Shown here one piece after another: positions 62,699-64,000 of a stretch of DNA of 64,000 nt. The stretch covers positions 1,178,001 to 1,242,000 of the forward strand of contig AP009389.1 of NCBI GenBank assembly GCA_000010565.1, in the 5' to 3' direction. The position numbers were made by a program, and so were the translations under genes. Positions within the stretch are counted from its first letter, which is position 1; every line of letters starts with the position of its first letter. The DNA is from Pelotomaculum thermopropionicum SI. GTDB taxonomy: Bacteria > Bacillota > Desulfotomaculia > Desulfotomaculales > Pelotomaculaceae. The notes beneath the pieces were generated by a model. That model ran no database searches. It saw nothing but the letters and a program-made list of their open reading frames with translations, and was not told the origin of the DNA.

Positions 62699-62727
62699 GA
62701 AGGACTTTTTAACAGCCCGTCGAATCT
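62699..62727 (+). promoter_or_regulatory. Candidate SigH promoter with overlapping 0A-box-like site for spo0A
   Basis: GAAGGACTT fits the SigH -35 form RnAGGAwWW. After an 11-base spacer, GTCGAATCT fits the -10 form RnnGAATww. CGTCGAA (62718-62724) matches the 0A box TGTCGAA in six of seven positions, on top of the -10. It is 57 bases before the ATG of spo0A. In Bacillus subtilis spo0A also has a SigH promoter with 0A boxes. Confidence 0.55.
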
Positions 62728-62783
62728 GTTAGGTATTAGAAATCAATCTAATTATTAGAAATATGTAGGAGGCGGGAAATTTC

Positions 62784-63554
62784 ATGGCAAAGAAGGGTGT
62801 CAGGCTATTAATTGCAGATGATAACAGAGAATTCTGCGAATTGCTGAAAGAATTTATCAACCAGCAGGAGGATTTTAACCTTGTAGGCGTAGCCTATAAC
62901 GGCCTGGAAGCTATTCAGATGATTAAAGACAATAACCCCGATGTGGTGGTTCTGGATATTATTATGCCCCACCTGGACGGAATAGGGGTTTTGGAAAAGC
63001 TCGTTACGGGCAACTCCGGCAGCAGGCCGAAAATCATCATGCTGACCGCCTTCGGTCAGGAAAGCGTAACGCAAAAAGCCGTTGAACTGGGTGCCGATTA
63101 TTACATATTAAAGCCCTTCGATTTTAATGTGCTGGCCACCAGGATCCGTCAGTTGGCAGAAGGGGTTAACGTGTCCCAGTACATCACCCCGGTCAAGCCG
63201 AAGAACCTTGACGTGGCCGTAACCAATATCATCCACGAAATGGGGGTACCCGCGCACATTAAAGGCTATCACTACTTGAGAGATGCCATATTAATGGTAA
63301 TTAACGAGGTTAACCTGCTTGGTGCGGTCACAAAAGAGCTTTATCCGATGATTGCCCAGAAGTTCCAGACCACCCCGAGCCGCGTGGAAAGGGCCATCAG
63401 GCATGCCATCGAGCTGGCCTGGGACCGCGGAAACGTGGAAATGATGACAAAGTTTTTCGGGTACACCATCAACCTGGAGCGGGGTAAACCCACCAACAGC
63501 GAATTCATAGCCATGGTTGCCGACAAGCTGAGGATTGAGGCCAAGGTAAGCTAA
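62784..63554 (+). CDS. spo0A: Sporulation master regulator Spo0A
   Basis: 256 residues. The receiver domain has the acidic pocket DD at 12-13, phospho-acceptor Asp58 ([13 protein letters not shown]) and Lys in YYILKPFDF. The C-terminal DNA-binding domain (about 145-256) has the recognition helix [19 protein letters not shown]. Length and motifs are standard. AGGAGGCGG precedes the ATG. It stands alone between two terminators. Confidence 0.97.
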   Translation: MAKKGVRLLIADDNREFCELLKEFINQQEDFNLVGVAYNGLEAIQMIKDNNPDVVVLDIIMPHLDGIGVLEKLVTGNSGSRPKIIMLTAFGQESVTQKAVELGADYYILKPFDFNVLATRIRQLAEGVNVSQYITPVKPKNLDVAVTNIIHEMGVPAHIKGYHYLRDAILMVINEVNLLGAVTKELYPMIAQKFQTTPSRVERAIRHAIELAWDRGNVEMMTKFFGYTINLERGKPTNSEFIAMVADKLRIEAKVS

Positions 63555-63571
63555 TAACGGATCGCTTTCGT

Positions 63572-63613
63572 CCACCGCCGTAAATTTACAAGAGAAGGCG
63601 GTGGTTATTTTTT
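63572..63613 (+). terminator. Terminator after spo0A
   Basis: CCACCGCC and GGCGGTGG arms are followed by TTATTTTTT. Confidence 0.87.
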
Positions 63614-63727
63614 AAAACGGCCAAGAAAGAGAAAGCTAAAGGGATTTTATAGAAAGCGTCGAATAAGAGCACTTGAGTTTTTTCTTTAAATGATATTAGA
63701 GATAGAAATTGCGGGAGGGATGACTTT

Positions 63728-63946
63728 TTGGCCAAAATAACATTCCGGGAAGAGCGCTGCAAAGGATGCGGGCTTTGTACAGCGGCCTGTCCCAGAAACC
63801 TGGTCGTTATGGCCGGGCACATCAACGAAATGGGCTACCACCCGGCTGCTGTACCGGAACAGGAAAAATGCACGGGCTGCGCCCTGTGCGCGCTGGTTTG
63901 CCCCGACCTGGTCATTGAAGTGGAAAGGGAGGAGAAGGCGTTTTGA
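63728..63946 (+). CDS. korD: Two-[4Fe-4S] ferredoxin subunit of 2-oxoacid:ferredoxin oxidoreductase (KorD type)
   Basis: 72 residues with two CxxCxxCxxxCP motifs (CKGCGLCTAACP and CTGCALCALVCP) separated by a short insert. It is the delta subunit that moves electrons in 2-oxoglutarate or related 2-oxoacid:ferredoxin oxidoreductases. TTG start after GGGAGGG. It overlaps the following partial gene by four bases (TTGA). Confidence 0.88.
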   Translation: MAKITFREERCKGCGLCTAACPRNLVVMAGHINEMGYHPAAVPEQEKCTGCALCALVCPDLVIEVEREEKAF

Positions 63947-64000
63947 GCAGGATGCTGATGAAGGGAAATGAAGCCATCGGCGAGGGCGCCATCCGCGCCG
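63943..64000 (+). CDS. korA: 2-oxoacid:ferredoxin oxidoreductase alpha subunit (partial, N-terminus only)
   Basis: Nineteen codons remain before the window ends. MKGNEAIGEGAIRA is the typical N-terminus of KorA-type alpha subunits. TTG 63943 or ATG 63952 are possible starts. With korD it probably begins a korDABC operon. Confidence 0.82.
   Translation, partial: MSRMLMKGNEAIGEGAIRA

Noticed and set aside
1-64000. CRISPR arrays, insertion sequences, prophage genes, tRNA or rRNA
   Set aside because: No direct-repeat array, transposase, integrase, tRNA-like cloverleaf or rRNA segment was recognised.

Overview
The window comes from an anaerobic, endospore-forming, low-branching Firmicute of the Pelotomaculum/Desulfotomaculum (Peptococcaceae) type. 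The support is a complete spoIIIAA-AH operon, spoIVB and spo0A; the clostridial gene order xseB-ispA-OLE RNA-oapA-dxs-tlyA-nadK-mnmM-argR-recN-spoIVB-spo0A; NfnAB-type electron bifurcation and KorDA-type ferredoxin enzymes; many TTG/GTG starts; and moderately GC-rich coding DNA with AT-rich intergenic gaps. The genus is inferred from context, not proven.

Layout. Bases 1-18,266 are a large type IV pilus (T4P) locus. It holds a first pilMNO set (pilM cut by the window edge) and a prepilin peptidase, then pilB-pilT-pilC behind a cyclic-di-GMP-I (GEMM-I) riboswitch. A sigma-70 family factor follows, then a second pilMNO set with a PilP-like protein and an STN-domain protein lacking a secretin pore. 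The major pilin comes next, then three minor-prepilin-like genes, one carrying its own predicted seven-bladed propeller and one ending in a CFI-box domain. A secreted seven-repeat propeller protein is encoded on the opposite strand.

Bases 18,263-26,090 hold tldD and tldE separated by a tiny protein resembling the N-terminus of YabG, then aroQ-pepP-efp, a zinc-ribbon protein and a CoA-disulfide-reductase/rhodanese fusion. Bases 26,626-31,903 are spoIIIAA-AH. Bases 32,109-42,436 are central metabolism and housekeeping: a biotin-dependent carboxytransferase plus biotin carboxylase, the asp23/amaP envelope cluster, nusB, nfnAB, xseA, folD and fchA.

Bases 42,493-51,978 look like one catabolic module. 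A class III (GABA-type) aminotransferase has a near-perfect sigma-54 promoter on the minus strand. Facing it, pxpB-pxpC-pxpA sit with a biotin carrier, a biotin carboxylase and a membrane transporter, followed by a PAS/AAA+/Fis sigma-54 activator. The parts suggest a fully split biotin-dependent carboxylase acting on an amide or lactam, with the aminotransferase taking the resulting amino acid; this pathway is inference.

Bases 52,086-64,000 hold xseB-ispA, an OLE (ornate large extremophilic) RNA with its membrane partner OapA, then dxs to recN, spoIVB, spo0A with a SigH-like promoter, and the start of a 2-oxoacid:ferredoxin oxidoreductase operon. No tRNA, rRNA, CRISPR array or insertion sequence was recognised.
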